NCBI GenBank assembly: GCA_004557505.1
Contig: SFGZ01000024.1
Coordinates: 1 to 9,645, forward strand
Length of the DNA stretch: 9,645 nt
Reading direction: 5' to 3'
From: Coriobacteriaceae bacterium
GTDB lineage: Bacteria > Actinomycetota > Coriobacteriia > Coriobacteriales > Atopobiaceae
Part shown: positions 1 to 6,918 of the stretch, in pieces
Position numbering within the stretch: the stretch's first letter is position 1
Layout: every line of letters starts with the position of its first letter
Translations under genes and position numbers: made by a program
The notes under the pieces: model-generated
Database searches by the model: none
Told to the model about the DNA's origin: nothing
The model's input: the letters and a program-made list of their open reading frames with translations, nothing else

Positions 1-101
1 TTCTGGCGTTCGCTCATCATTTCTGGTCTTCTGTGATTGAAATTCCAGATTCGGTACAGGAGCGGACATGGCAGAAGGCGGGGCACAGGAAGACAAGAAA
101 G
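1..101 (+). repeat. Left copy of ~100-bp direct repeat (xre 5' region)
   Basis: This stretch matches 9181-9282 in the same orientation. The first 36 bases are identical. The next ~24 are poorly conserved, with a one-base length difference. From about base 55 similarity returns through the AGGAG ribosome binding site (58-62), the ATG at 68 and the first eleven codons, with scattered substitutions. After about base 101 the copies are unrelated. The repeat may extend left of the window, so its true left edge is unknown. It brackets the restriction-modification operon and looks like a duplication of the insertion target, or a relic 5' end displaced by insertion. The repeat is seen directly; its origin is inferred. 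Confidence 0.9.
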
Positions 102-109
102 GGATGTAA
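68..109 (+). pseudogene. Truncated 5' remnant of the XRE regulator gene
   Basis: An ATG at 68 preceded by AGGAG with a 5-base spacer opens a 13-residue frame, MAEGGAQEDKKGM, ending in TAA at 107-109. Its first eleven residues correspond to the start of the intact regulator at 9249 (MAEDGAHKEKK). No helix-turn-helix part follows, because unrelated sequence takes over at about base 102. It is best read as the stump of an xre gene cut off by arrival of the neighbouring module. The ribosome binding site and start are intact, so a short peptide could still be made; whether it matters is unknown. Confidence 0.7.
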
Positions 110-115
110 AATAAG

Positions 116-177
116 TGGTTGGAAAATAATCAAAAGCAAACCCGATTATCGGGCTAATACAACCATAATTCCAACCA
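116..177. repeat. 9-bp inverted repeat framing the terminator
   Basis: TGGTTGGAA at 116-124 is the exact reverse complement of TTCCAACCA at 169-177. The 44 bases between contain a strong hairpin at 141-153. The same core, TGGTTGRA, recurs on the minus strand in the hsdM upstream region. This could be a protein-binding pair or the outer stem of a larger RNA structure. Confidence 0.6.
130..155 (-). terminator. Probable intrinsic terminator of the minus-strand operon
   Basis: Read on the minus strand this is a GC-rich hairpin (CCCGA, loop TAA, TCGGG, extendable by G-U and A-U pairs) followed by TTTGCTTTT. It lies about 60 bases past the stop codon of the last operon gene and is oriented to end its transcript. 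The T tract is interrupted by GC, so efficiency is uncertain. Confidence 0.6.
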
Positions 178-188
178 GTGGTTTTACA

Positions 189-226
189 AATGGTATTTAG
201 CGGTTGCCCACCGCTTATTTACCATT
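189..226 (-). terminator. Long hairpin overlapping the HEPN gene stop codon
   Basis: Two nested perfect stems are visible: AATGGTA (189-195) with TACCATT (220-226), and AGCGGT (199-204) with ACCGCT (210-215), around the loop TGCCC. A small asymmetric internal loop separates them. The structure covers the last codons and stop of the HEPN-like gene. No clean T run follows, so it may protect the 3' end of the transcript or assist the terminator at 130-155 rather than terminate alone. Confidence 0.5.
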
Positions 227-850
227 CTTGACAGTACAATCAAAGTCAATCAGTTCAAGCTGCTCTACGAATTTCTCCAAATATGAAACGACTTCCTCGT
301 TGTTGACGAATAGCGGCCTGTCCTGCGTTAGCCTGCCTGATTTGTCCTGCGGATAGCGGAGACTGATGCCGTTGTTATCGACGTCAGCAACGGCATTTAC
401 GAAAGCACTCATGTTCTTGATGGTTCTATTGTCCTCACGGCACTTTTGCTCCGGAAACCTTGAAAGCAAAGAGTTCCACAAGCCCGTAAGGCTGTGATCT
501 CTCTTAGGCTCAGCTCCACACCTTTTTATCGCCCTTTTAATTGCGAGCTCAATACAGTGCCTTGTGAGGAACATTACTGGAATCGCGTAGGAATACTCCA
601 GCATCAAATACATACCAGGCTTGTCGGTTGCTCTCTTCCCAGCGGCCGCAAGCTCCTTTGCGGCATTGAGGAAGGATTGTATGAACTCATCATCGAACCT
701 ATCGGCTTTAAGCTCGTTCTTCATCAAGGCAGACGAGTTCAACAGCGAGAAATCCCTCAAAGTGGGGTCGCTGAAGCCATCCATCTGAGGCTTCATGACC
801 TGTTGGCTCATGTATTTAGGAAACACATGGTCATTGAACACGCTTTCCAT
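215..850 (-). CDS. HEPN-like domain protein, last gene of the operon
   Basis: This is a 211-residue, probably cytosolic, largely helical protein with no signal peptide or membrane segment. The segment RHCIELAIKRAIKR (residues 97-110) followed by HSLTGLW (119-125) resembles the R-H-x-x-E-L-x-x-K and H-[DS]-L pattern of HEPN-type helical bundles. ISLRYPQDKSG (162-172) resembles the RYP-x-D-x-x-G stretch I associate with that group. HEPN proteins are often RNases in toxin and abortive-infection systems, so an effector role is plausible but inferred. The ATG shares its first base with the upstream transposase TGA (TGATG), so its translation is likely coupled; GGGTGAG lies a suitable distance upstream. 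The gene is visibly AT-richer than hsdR and the transposase, suggesting a separate origin. Family assignment is moderate; function is unproven. Confidence 0.7.
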   Translation of the reverse strand: MESVFNDHVFPKYMSQQVMKPQMDGFSDPTLRDFSLLNSSALMKNELKADRFDDEFIQSFLNAAKELAAAGKRATDKPGMYLMLEYSYAIPVMFLTRHCIELAIKRAIKRCGAEPKRDHSLTGLWNSLLSRFPEQKCREDNRTIKNMSAFVNAVADVDNNGISLRYPQDKSGRLTQDRPLFVNNEEVVSYLEKFVEQLELIDFDCTVKNGK

Positions 851-2229
851 CAGAGAATCTCACCCGTTTTCGCGTCCATCTTCGCTCCCGACCTCGGATC
901 GATGAACTCATCCACCATCTCGTCGTCGCGGTCGGGCTCGGTCACGAAGAGCGGTCCGGGGACGTCGATGCGCGGGCCAATCGTCAGGCCGTTGTTCGCG
1001 ATGATGCGATCGAGGTTCTGTCTACGGTAGAGCGTGCGGGCCCGGAGTGTGTCGAAGGAGTAGCCGCGGCCCCGAATGTCAGTCTCGTTGATGAGCCTAT
1101 TGGCGCACTCGGTGTAGCCGTTCGAGATGCGGCTCGGGCAGTCCCAGTAGTTGAAGATGAACTCGCGGTGGTTCTCCACGGTCTTGGCGAGCGCCCTGAA
1201 CGGATCGAAGACCTTATCTTCCGGGATGGAGCCTTGCCACTCGTTGAACGCGTCCTCAGCATCGTCGCGCGAGGTGGGGTGCTCGTCGTAGATGTCAAAG
1301 AAGTCCTCCTTCAGGTCGTAAGCGGCCATCAGTGAGGAATAGGCGGGGTCGGTGCGCAGCTCCCGGAGCGCCGAAGCTTCGGAGGACCCGAGGTCGCGTG
1401 TACGCTTTCTCAGCGCGTACGCGAGCCCATTCTTGAGCTCGAGCCTGTCCTTCTTGTCGAGCGCCCCCTGGAGCCCCTTTCGCACCGCATCCAGCGCTTC
1501 GTTTGCGCCCTTGACGACATGGAAGTGGTCGATTACCCAGGTGGCGTTGGGGGTGTACCTGGCGATGCTCTTCCAGAACAGGCGGTACATGTCGCTTGAG
1601 ACCCATTGGACTCGGTCGAGTCCATTCAGCTTCGAGAAGTAGGCGTCGAGGTCCGCCTGGGTTCTTCCTGGCACCATGTCGAAGACGGTCCTGTGTTCGA
1701 GGTCGGTGATGACCGTCACCATCCCAACCCGCTTCAGGTTCTTCTCGTCGATTCCGAGGAAGGCCGGAACCTTGAAACGCAGCCTCGCAGCGTTCTCCCT
1801 GACGTAATCCTCGAAGACATTCTTGACGGTGACGTGGGAGAGCGGGTACTCCTCGGCCACCTCGCGGAAAGTCAGACGCAAGGAGCGCTGCGCGATATCG
1901 GCGTAGGCCGCCTCCGTAATGCGGTGGTCCTCGTCGACCCCGCCGATCTGTGGCCGCCAAACGAACCCGCAGCCGACACAGCGCGTCCTCGGGAACTCGA
2001 TGTCGAGCCTCGTCGGGGCTCCAAGGTGCGGCGTGGACACCACGCTCATGCTCCTGGTCCCGTGGCTGTGCATGGCGCTGCCGCAGGAGGGACACGCAGC
2101 TGGGACGGGGCCGCAGTACCTGAGCTCGAAGCGCTGGAGCCTGCGGCCCCCCGAGACCTCCGTCGAGCTGCCGACGAGGGCGCAGTCGCGGACCCCGAGC
2201 AGCTCCTCCACGTACCCGGTCGCGCCCAT
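850..2229 (-). CDS. ISL3-family transposase-like protein (DDE) embedded in the R-M operon
   Basis: This is a 459-residue protein with ISL3 transposase architecture. It has an N-terminal zinc ribbon (C46-x2-C49 and C84-x2-C87), a helix-turn-helix region around 117-142, and a DDE catalytic core. The core carries GIDEK with D161, SSDMY with D213, VIDHFH with D234 and ISNGYTECANR with E374, so no catalytic residue appears lost. ISL3 enzymes cut and paste DNA between terminal inverted repeats. Here none are seen. The gene starts one base after the hsdR stop and its stop overlaps the next ATG, leaving no space for insertion-sequence ends. The C-terminal ~35 residues form an acidic tail (DRDDEMVDEFIDP). 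A GAGAGG site at 2243-2238 fits the ATG at 2229. It is either a co-opted transposase or the recombinase of a larger unit. Family call firm; role unknown. Confidence 0.88.
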   Translation of the reverse strand: MGATGYVEELLGVRDCALVGSSTEVSGGRRLQRFELRYCGPVPAACPSCGSAMHSHGTRSMSVVSTPHLGAPTRLDIEFPRTRCVGCGFVWRPQIGGVDEDHRITEAAYADIAQRSLRLTFREVAEEYPLSHVTVKNVFEDYVRENAARLRFKVPAFLGIDEKNLKRVGMVTVITDLEHRTVFDMVPGRTQADLDAYFSKLNGLDRVQWVSSDMYRLFWKSIARYTPNATWVIDHFHVVKGANEALDAVRKGLQGALDKKDRLELKNGLAYALRKRTRDLGSSEASALRELRTDPAYSSLMAAYDLKEDFFDIYDEHPTSRDDAEDAFNEWQGSIPEDKVFDPFRALAKTVENHREFIFNYWDCPSRISNGYTECANRLINETDIRGRGYSFDTLRARTLYRRQNLDRIIANNGLTIGPRIDVPGPLFVTEPDRDDEMVDEFIDPRSGAKMDAKTGEIL

Positions 2230-2260
2230 CTCACTCGCCTCTCGAGAGATAGGAGGCGAG
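2227..2260 (-). promoter_or_regulatory. Hairpin overlapping the transposase ribosome binding site
   Basis: CTCGCCTC (2260-2253 on the minus strand) pairs perfectly with GAGGCGAG (2241-2234) around an 11-base loop. The second arm overlaps the Shine-Dalgarno region (GAGAGG, 2243-2238) and is followed directly by the hsdR TGA (2233-2231) and the transposase ATG (2229-2227). A ribosome finishing hsdR would open the stem, so the layout fits translational coupling. The pairing is seen; the function is inferred. Confidence 0.5.
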
Positions 2261-5200
2261 CTCGGCTATGTCGTATCGTTTGCCCGCAGCGATGAGATCG
2301 TATACCTGGTCCGCTAGGGGCTCGATTGCCTGCGGGTCGTCGAGCGCCTGCTCGGCAAGGTTGCCCAGCTCGTTGCTCATCATCGACATGAGCGCCCTAA
2401 TTACGATGTTGCGCAGTCGCCCGTCGGCGAGCACTGCCTCCTTGGTGTTGCTGGTGTTCGTTATCTGGGTATTCGTCACGGTGTCGGACGCGACGACGTC
2501 GGAGACGGCGTTGACGGCGCGGGCCTTCACGAGCGGGTCGCCCTCGTCGCCCCACGTGCGGTTCAGCCGTTCCACGATTCTCGCCATGGTGTCTCGCTTG
2601 GGGGCTGATCCGGAACCTCCGGCACCCATCGGCATGAGCTCGCCGCCGACAACCCCCTCTGGAACCCTCTGCGCGGCAATGCGGAAGTCCTTGAGGACGA
2701 GGCCGCGGACGTCGACATCCTCCAGCGATGTCCCGGCGATCCTGTGCCCGAGCAGCTTTGCGAAGCTGTAAAAGACCTCAAGGTCGGGATCGCCGTAGTC
2801 GAGCGCCTGGGACATGAAGGTGTAGGCGGAGCAGTACTTAGAGAGTTTCTTCTTGAACGTCATCAGCTCGGCAACCTTCTCTGCCGCCTCGTCGACGCAT
2901 CTCTTCGCCTTCTCCGCCTCCTCTTCGTCGCCCGCCATCTCGGCGCGGCGCTCGCATTCCAGCCAGGTCTCATATGAGTCCTTGGTCGAGGCGAACCTCT
3001 CCCGAAAGATCTCCGCGGGGCGCGACACGGCGGAGTAGAGCGCCGCCCTGTAGGCATCGCTCTCACCGCCCGCGGCAAGGCCCTTTGACCTATAGAGGGC
3101 CTCCTTGAACTCCTCGACGTCGCGCGTCGCATACACGTCGGCGGCGTCGAGTGCCTCCTTCAGCTCGTAGACCACGTCGGGGTCCTGAGCCATGTTCATG
3201 CTTGCGCCCTTGTCGTAGGTCTTGAAGGCCGCGAGCACCGTCTCGGGATCGTTCACGAAGTCGACCACGAAGACCTTGTCCTTGCCCGAGCACGTTCTGT
3301 TGACGCGCGAGTAGGTCTGGACAATCTCGATTGCGTTGCCGAGGGGCTTGTCAACGTAGAGGGCCACGAGCTTCTTCTGGTCGAAGCCGGTCTGGAACTT
3401 GTTCGCGACGATGAGGAGCCTGCGCTCCGGTCGGTCGAACGCCCTCTCGACCGCGCCCTCGCCGGCAGGGTTCATGTTGGCCTCGGTATACTCGTAGTCG
3501 CGCTCAATGAGGGCGAACGGGTTGTCCTCGAGGTACTCGTCCTCGGGCAGAACGCACTTGTCACCCAGCACCTTCTGGGAGAAGGCGACGAGAGGTTCGC
3601 CAGGCACCTTGAAGCGCAGCTTCGGCTCGACCTTCGCCGGGTCGAGGTCGGGTCGCGACTTCAGGTATGCCTCGATTGCATACTTGTAGCGCACCACCTC
3701 GGGGCGGCCGGAGGTGACGATCATAGCCTTGGCCTCGCCGTTCAAGAGCGGCGCCACGTTGTCGACGAAGTGGTCGATGATCCACTTGGCCTTCTCCATG
3801 ACGTTCGTCGGGTGGAGCGAGCGCCATTTAGCGATCTTCCTTTTTGCCCTGCGTTCGTCGACGAGCTTGCCATCGGCATCCTCCGACTCGTCCTCGATCC
3901 TCGATAGCGTCCTCAAAGGCACGTAACCTGTAAGCGGGTCAATGATGTAGCCCTCCTCAATTGCCTGCCGCATCGGGTAGAGGTGGAAGCTGCCCATGAC
4001 CGGGTTGCCATCCTCGTCCAACTCGCCGGTTTGGGTCCCGAAGAGGGTCTTGGTCTCGGCCTTGGGGGTCGCGGTGAACGCCAGGAAGGAGACGTTCGGC
4101 GGCATAAGGTTGCTCGCCTGCATCTGGGCGAAGTAGGCGTCCATGACGGACTCATCGTCCGACTCGTCGTCGAAGTCGAGCATCCTCTTGAACTTCAGCT
4201 TGTCAGCCGCGGCATTGAAGGCGGTCTTTAGGGACGCGGCGGAGCTTCCCTCCTGGGAGCTGTGGGCCTCGTCGATGATGACCGCGAAGCCGGCGCCGTC
4301 GAGCTCCGGCAGCGACGCGATGTCCGGCCAGGCGTAGAGGAACGTCTGGATAGTGACGACGACGATCTCCCTCTTCTGGCGCAGAGCCTCGACGAGCTGC
4401 GAGCTCTTGGAGCCGTCGGCGACGGCGTTGCCCCGCTCGTCGCGGCCGACCATGACGACCTGCCCGGTGACCTTCGAGAGCTGTGAGATCGTCTTCTTGA
4501 TGTTCTGGTCGAGCGACAGCCTGTCCGTGACCACGACGACGCTCGAGAACATCTTCTCGCCGTCATCGCGGCGGAGCCTCGCGAGGTCGTGCGCGGCCCA
4601 GGAGATCGTCTCGGTCTTGCCGGAGCCAGCCGAGTGCTCGATGAGGTAGCGGCGACCCGGCCCGTGCTCCCGTGCATCGGCCAAGACCTTTCTCTCGGCG
4701 TCGAACTGGTGGTAGCGGGGGAATATCTGCGTCGCTTGTCTGTGCCACCGGCCGCTCGCGTCCTGCCTGTCCTCGACCTCCTCGAATACGAACCTGTCAA
4801 AGATGGACAGCCAGTTGTCGCGCTGGAGAATGGTGTCCCAGAGGTAGTGGGTCCTGTACTCGCCCTCCGGCGCGTCCGGGTTGCCCGCGCCGCCGTCACG
4901 TCCCAGGTTGAACGGGAGGAATCGGGGCTTCGCCGACTTGCTCGGGAAGGGGCCGAGGTTCGTGCACATCCAGACCTCGTCCTCGGAGACGGCGAAGTGG
5001 ACGACCGCCCCGCGCTTGTACATGAGCAGCGGGTTCTTCCTGCCGCCGTCGGGCTCCACCGCCTTTCGCTCCTCGACATACTCGTCGATTGCGTCCCGGA
5101 CCGTCTGCGTGAGCTCGGTCTTGACCTCGCCCGTGGCGACGGGGATGCCGTTGACGAAGAGCGCGAAGTCGAGCGACTTGCCGCCTGCCGTCTGGTAATG

Positions 5201-5656
5201 GACCTGGTGCATGAAGCGCAGGATATTCGCGTCGTAACGCTCCCTCGCGCCGGGGACGCGCTCGTCGTCGGGGTAGCCCGCCATGCACTCGATGGTCTGG
5301 TACCCCGCCATCTGGAAGCCCTTGCGCAGCGTGAGGACAGTGCCGTTCCTCTCAAGGCTCTTCACCAGGGCGCGTCTCAGCTGGTCGGCCCAGCGGGCGC
5401 CCTTCTCGCGGCGCATTTTGTCGAGTTTCTCGGGTGCGGTGGCCTCGAGCCAGGCCACGAAGTCGTCGAAGACCAGCGCATTGTCCGCGTCGAAGCCCGT
5501 GTCGTCGGGCGAGAGTTCCCAGCCCGAGTTGCCGAGCCCCGCGACCTTGCGCGAGATGTAGCGCTCGAAGGCGTCCTCCTGGTGAATCTTGCGTAAGCCG
5601 TTGTAATCGACGGTAATCTGGCCTTTGCTCGCGCGAGGCATGTCGGACAGCGCCAT
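2231..5656 (-). CDS. hsdR: Type I restriction enzyme, R (restriction/translocase) subunit
   Basis: This 1141-residue subunit provides ATP-driven DNA translocation and cleavage when joined to the HsdM-HsdS methylase. The N-terminal nuclease shows D163 and the E177-V-K179 pair of a PD-(D/E)xK site. The superfamily 2 motor follows: GSGKT at 344-348 (Walker A), DEAH at 462-465, FTATP near 527-531, KFQTGFD at 753-759 and TYSRVNR at 781-787. The C-terminal helical part (about 860-1141) should contact HsdM. It ends naturally in LASYLSRGE, so the downstream transposase has not truncated it. Length is in the normal HsdR range. The ATG at 5656 follows the hsdS stop by two bases, with GGAGG about 8 bases upstream inside the end of hsdS. 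All catalytic motifs look intact, so an active enzyme is expected. Confidence 0.97.
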   Translation of the reverse strand: MALSDMPRASKGQITVDYNGLRKIHQEDAFERYISRKVAGLGNSGWELSPDDTGFDADNALVFDDFVAWLEATAPEKLDKMRREKGARWADQLRRALVKSLERNGTVLTLRKGFQMAGYQTIECMAGYPDDERVPGARERYDANILRFMHQVHYQTAGGKSLDFALFVNGIPVATGEVKTELTQTVRDAIDEYVEERKAVEPDGGRKNPLLMYKRGAVVHFAVSEDEVWMCTNLGPFPSKSAKPRFLPFNLGRDGGAGNPDAPEGEYRTHYLWDTILQRDNWLSIFDRFVFEEVEDRQDASGRWHRQATQIFPRYHQFDAERKVLADAREHGPGRRYLIEHSAGSGKTETISWAAHDLARLRRDDGEKMFSSVVVVTDRLSLDQNIKKTISQLSKVTGQVVMVGRDERGNAVADGSKSSQLVEALRQKREIVVVTIQTFLYAWPDIASLPELDGAGFAVIIDEAHSSQEGSSAASLKTAFNAAADKLKFKRMLDFDDESDDESVMDAYFAQMQASNLMPPNVSFLAFTATPKAETKTLFGTQTGELDEDGNPVMGSFHLYPMRQAIEEGYIIDPLTGYVPLRTLSRIEDESEDADGKLVDERRAKRKIAKWRSLHPTNVMEKAKWIIDHFVDNVAPLLNGEAKAMIVTSGRPEVVRYKYAIEAYLKSRPDLDPAKVEPKLRFKVPGEPLVAFSQKVLGDKCVLPEDEYLEDNPFALIERDYEYTEANMNPAGEGAVERAFDRPERRLLIVANKFQTGFDQKKLVALYVDKPLGNAIEIVQTYSRVNRTCSGKDKVFVVDFVNDPETVLAAFKTYDKGASMNMAQDPDVVYELKEALDAADVYATRDVEEFKEALYRSKGLAAGGESDAYRAALYSAVSRPAEIFRERFASTKDSYETWLECERRAEMAGDEEEAEKAKRCVDEAAEKVAELMTFKKKLSKYCSAYTFMSQALDYGDPDLEVFYSFAKLLGHRIAGTSLEDVDVRGLVLKDFRIAAQRVPEGVVGGELMPMGAGGSGSAPKRDTMARIVERLNRTWGDEGDPLVKARAVNAVSDVVASDTVTNTQITNTSNTKEAVLADGRLRNIVIRALMSMMSNELGNLAEQALDDPQAIEPLADQVYDLIAAGKRYDIAELASYLSRGE

Positions 5657-5658
5657 GG

Positions 5659-6918
5659 CTAAGCCTCCGTGCAGTCGATCTTGCCGGTGACGGCGTGGTG
5701 GATGATGGATTTGCGGTACTCTCCGAGCTTCTCGATGAGCTGTTCCTGTCGGGAGATCGCCTCGTCGATGGCGGCACAGCGTTCATCGAGGAACGCAACG
5801 ATTGATTCCCTATCAGCTATTGGCGGCACTATAGCTGAGAGTTTCAGGAAAACCTCTGGATATAGTCGAAGCCTGGAATCCATAATCCCAGTCGAAAACG
5901 ATTTGAAATAAGTACAATAAAGGTTCGTTCTAAACAGATAATGAAAATAGCGGGGACAAATGGAGCCCTTGGGGCTAAAGACGCCATAAGAGGGGCTAAT
6001 TACGCCATCGTGTTCCGAAACGGCCTGTGCGCCTTTCCAGGCAAGCATAATATTCATTATCAGGTCGCCGCACTTGCATTGCTGATATCCACGCAGCGAT
6101 TCTGCTCGCACCAGCGTATCGCTTTCCTTGATACGTTTCTTTCGATAGTCAACGCCGTAGTATTCGGAGACAGAAAGAAGTTCATCTTCCGTCGCGTCGT
6201 CAATCAGAACCCTCTTTTGTTGAAATAGAGAGCCGATACGTAAAATTTCCCAGGTAGTCGGCACCTTGCCGAGCCACTCGACCCCGCTGTCCTTCATTTC
6301 AGTATTCGGGTCGAGGCCCTTCGTCACAGCATGCGCGATGAGGGACTTCTTGTACTCTTTGAGCTTCTCGATGACCTCACGGCGCTTGTCGATGTCTGCA
6401 TCGATGGCGGCGCAACGCTCGTCGAGGTAGGAGACGATACGGCGTTGCTCAGAAAGAGGTGGCACGGGAAACACGGTGTTTTCTACGCCTTCTTTTGTCA
6501 CATGGACCATCGTTGAGCCATGGCTCTGCATTCGCTGCCATTCAGCGTTGGCGCCGAGCGCATAAAAGGCATACCGCTGGAGATAATCTCTAAACTGATC
6601 GACCTTCCAGATGTGGTAGTGATATATAACCTTTTCTTCATTCCAAAATACGGGCCCAAAGGTTGTTGCCCACAAATAGAGGAGATCTCCCTTTTTGCAG
6701 TACTGCTTTTCCGGGAGCTCCAAATCGCTGTAATACCACTTGTCGTTGGTGTTGAAATTGCCCACTCTCAAAACCCGATAAGTTCCTTTGGCAAGAAGCT
6801 CCTGTTGCTTATAGGCACGACCGTTTGTGAGCGACATGAGATACTTAACCTTGCTTTGTTTCCAATTCTGGGGCACCTCGCCAATCCACTCAACCCCGCT
6901 GTCCTTCATCTCCCTCAT
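5659..6918 (-). CDS. hsdS: Type I restriction-modification specificity subunit
   Basis: This 419-residue protein picks the bipartite DNA target for both methylation and cleavage. It has two half-repeats. Each begins with MKDSGVEW (residues 4-11 and 208-215), continues into a target recognition domain (about 17-150 and 221-365) and ends in a conserved helix containing LDERCAAID (165-173 and 377-385), which sets the spacing between the target halves. The two recognition domains differ from each other and are clearly AT-richer than the conserved helices, the usual sign of domain exchange. The ATG at 6918 overlaps the hsdM TGA by four bases (ATGA), so translation is probably coupled. An internal ATG three codons on is possible but less likely. 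The gene is intact; the target sequence cannot be read from the protein. Confidence 0.96.
   Translation of the reverse strand: MREMKDSGVEWIGEVPQNWKQSKVKYLMSLTNGRAYKQQELLAKGTYRVLRVGNFNTNDKWYYSDLELPEKQYCKKGDLLYLWATTFGPVFWNEEKVIYHYHIWKVDQFRDYLQRYAFYALGANAEWQRMQSHGSTMVHVTKEGVENTVFPVPPLSEQRRIVSYLDERCAAIDADIDKRREVIEKLKEYKKSLIAHAVTKGLDPNTEMKDSGVEWLGKVPTTWEILRIGSLFQQKRVLIDDATEDELLSVSEYYGVDYRKKRIKESDTLVRAESLRGYQQCKCGDLIMNIMLAWKGAQAVSEHDGVISPSYGVFSPKGSICPRYFHYLFRTNLYCTYFKSFSTGIMDSRLRLYPEVFLKLSAIVPPIADRESIVAFLDERCAAIDEAISRQEQLIEKLGEYRKSIIHHAVTGKIDCTEA
5680..5790 (-). repeat. hsdS distal conserved helix (repeat unit 2)
   Basis: This codes for residues 377-413 of HsdS, from LDERCAAIDEAIS to HAVTGKID. It is homologous to 6316-6426, residues 165-201, from LDERCAAIDADID to HAVTKGLD. 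Such paired helices are normal in HsdS and are the usual crossover points for swapping recognition domains. Confidence 0.8.
6259..6297 (-). repeat. hsdS internal direct repeat (second MKDSGVEW segment)
   Basis: These 39 bases code for MKDSGVEWLGKVP and nearly repeat 6871-6909, which codes for MKDSGVEWIGEVP at the start of the gene. The DNA differs at only a few positions. Repeats at the start of each recognition domain let the domains be exchanged by homologous recombination. Confidence 0.85.
6316..6426 (-). repeat. hsdS central conserved helix (repeat unit 1)
   Basis: This codes for HsdS residues 165-201, the spacer helix between the two recognition domains. It is the partner of 5680-5790. 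Both are GC-rich against the AT-richer recognition domains on either side. Confidence 0.8.
6871..6909 (-). repeat. hsdS internal direct repeat (first MKDSGVEW segment)
   Basis: This is the partner of 6259-6297. It codes for MKDSGVEWIGEVP at residues 4-16, just ahead of the first target recognition domain. Confidence 0.85.

Noticed and set aside
494..1030. 178-codon plus-strand frame spanning the HEPN and transposase junction
   Set aside because: It crosses two minus-strand genes with better-supported proteins and has no convincing ribosome binding site or family signature.
850..2229. A complete ISL3 insertion sequence
   Set aside because: No terminal inverted repeats, no 8-bp target duplication and no non-coding margins were found. 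The neighbouring genes abut or overlap the transposase gene.
1606..2295. 229-codon plus-strand frame opposite the transposase
   Set aside because: Arg/Ala/Val-rich shadow. The opposite strand encodes the zinc ribbon and DDE core.
4228..5355. 375-codon minus-strand frame overlapping hsdR in another frame
   Set aside because: Its composition is almost entirely S/R/T/A/P, typical of an out-of-frame reading of GC-rich sequence.
4589..5596. 335-codon plus-strand frame opposite hsdR
   Set aside because: Antisense shadow of the high-GC hsdR coding sequence. It lies opposite the conserved nuclease and Walker A region.
5659..6918. Phase-variable inverting hsdS locus
   Set aside because: There is only one hsdS gene, no second partial hsdS, no site-specific recombinase in the window, and the repeats are direct rather than inverted.
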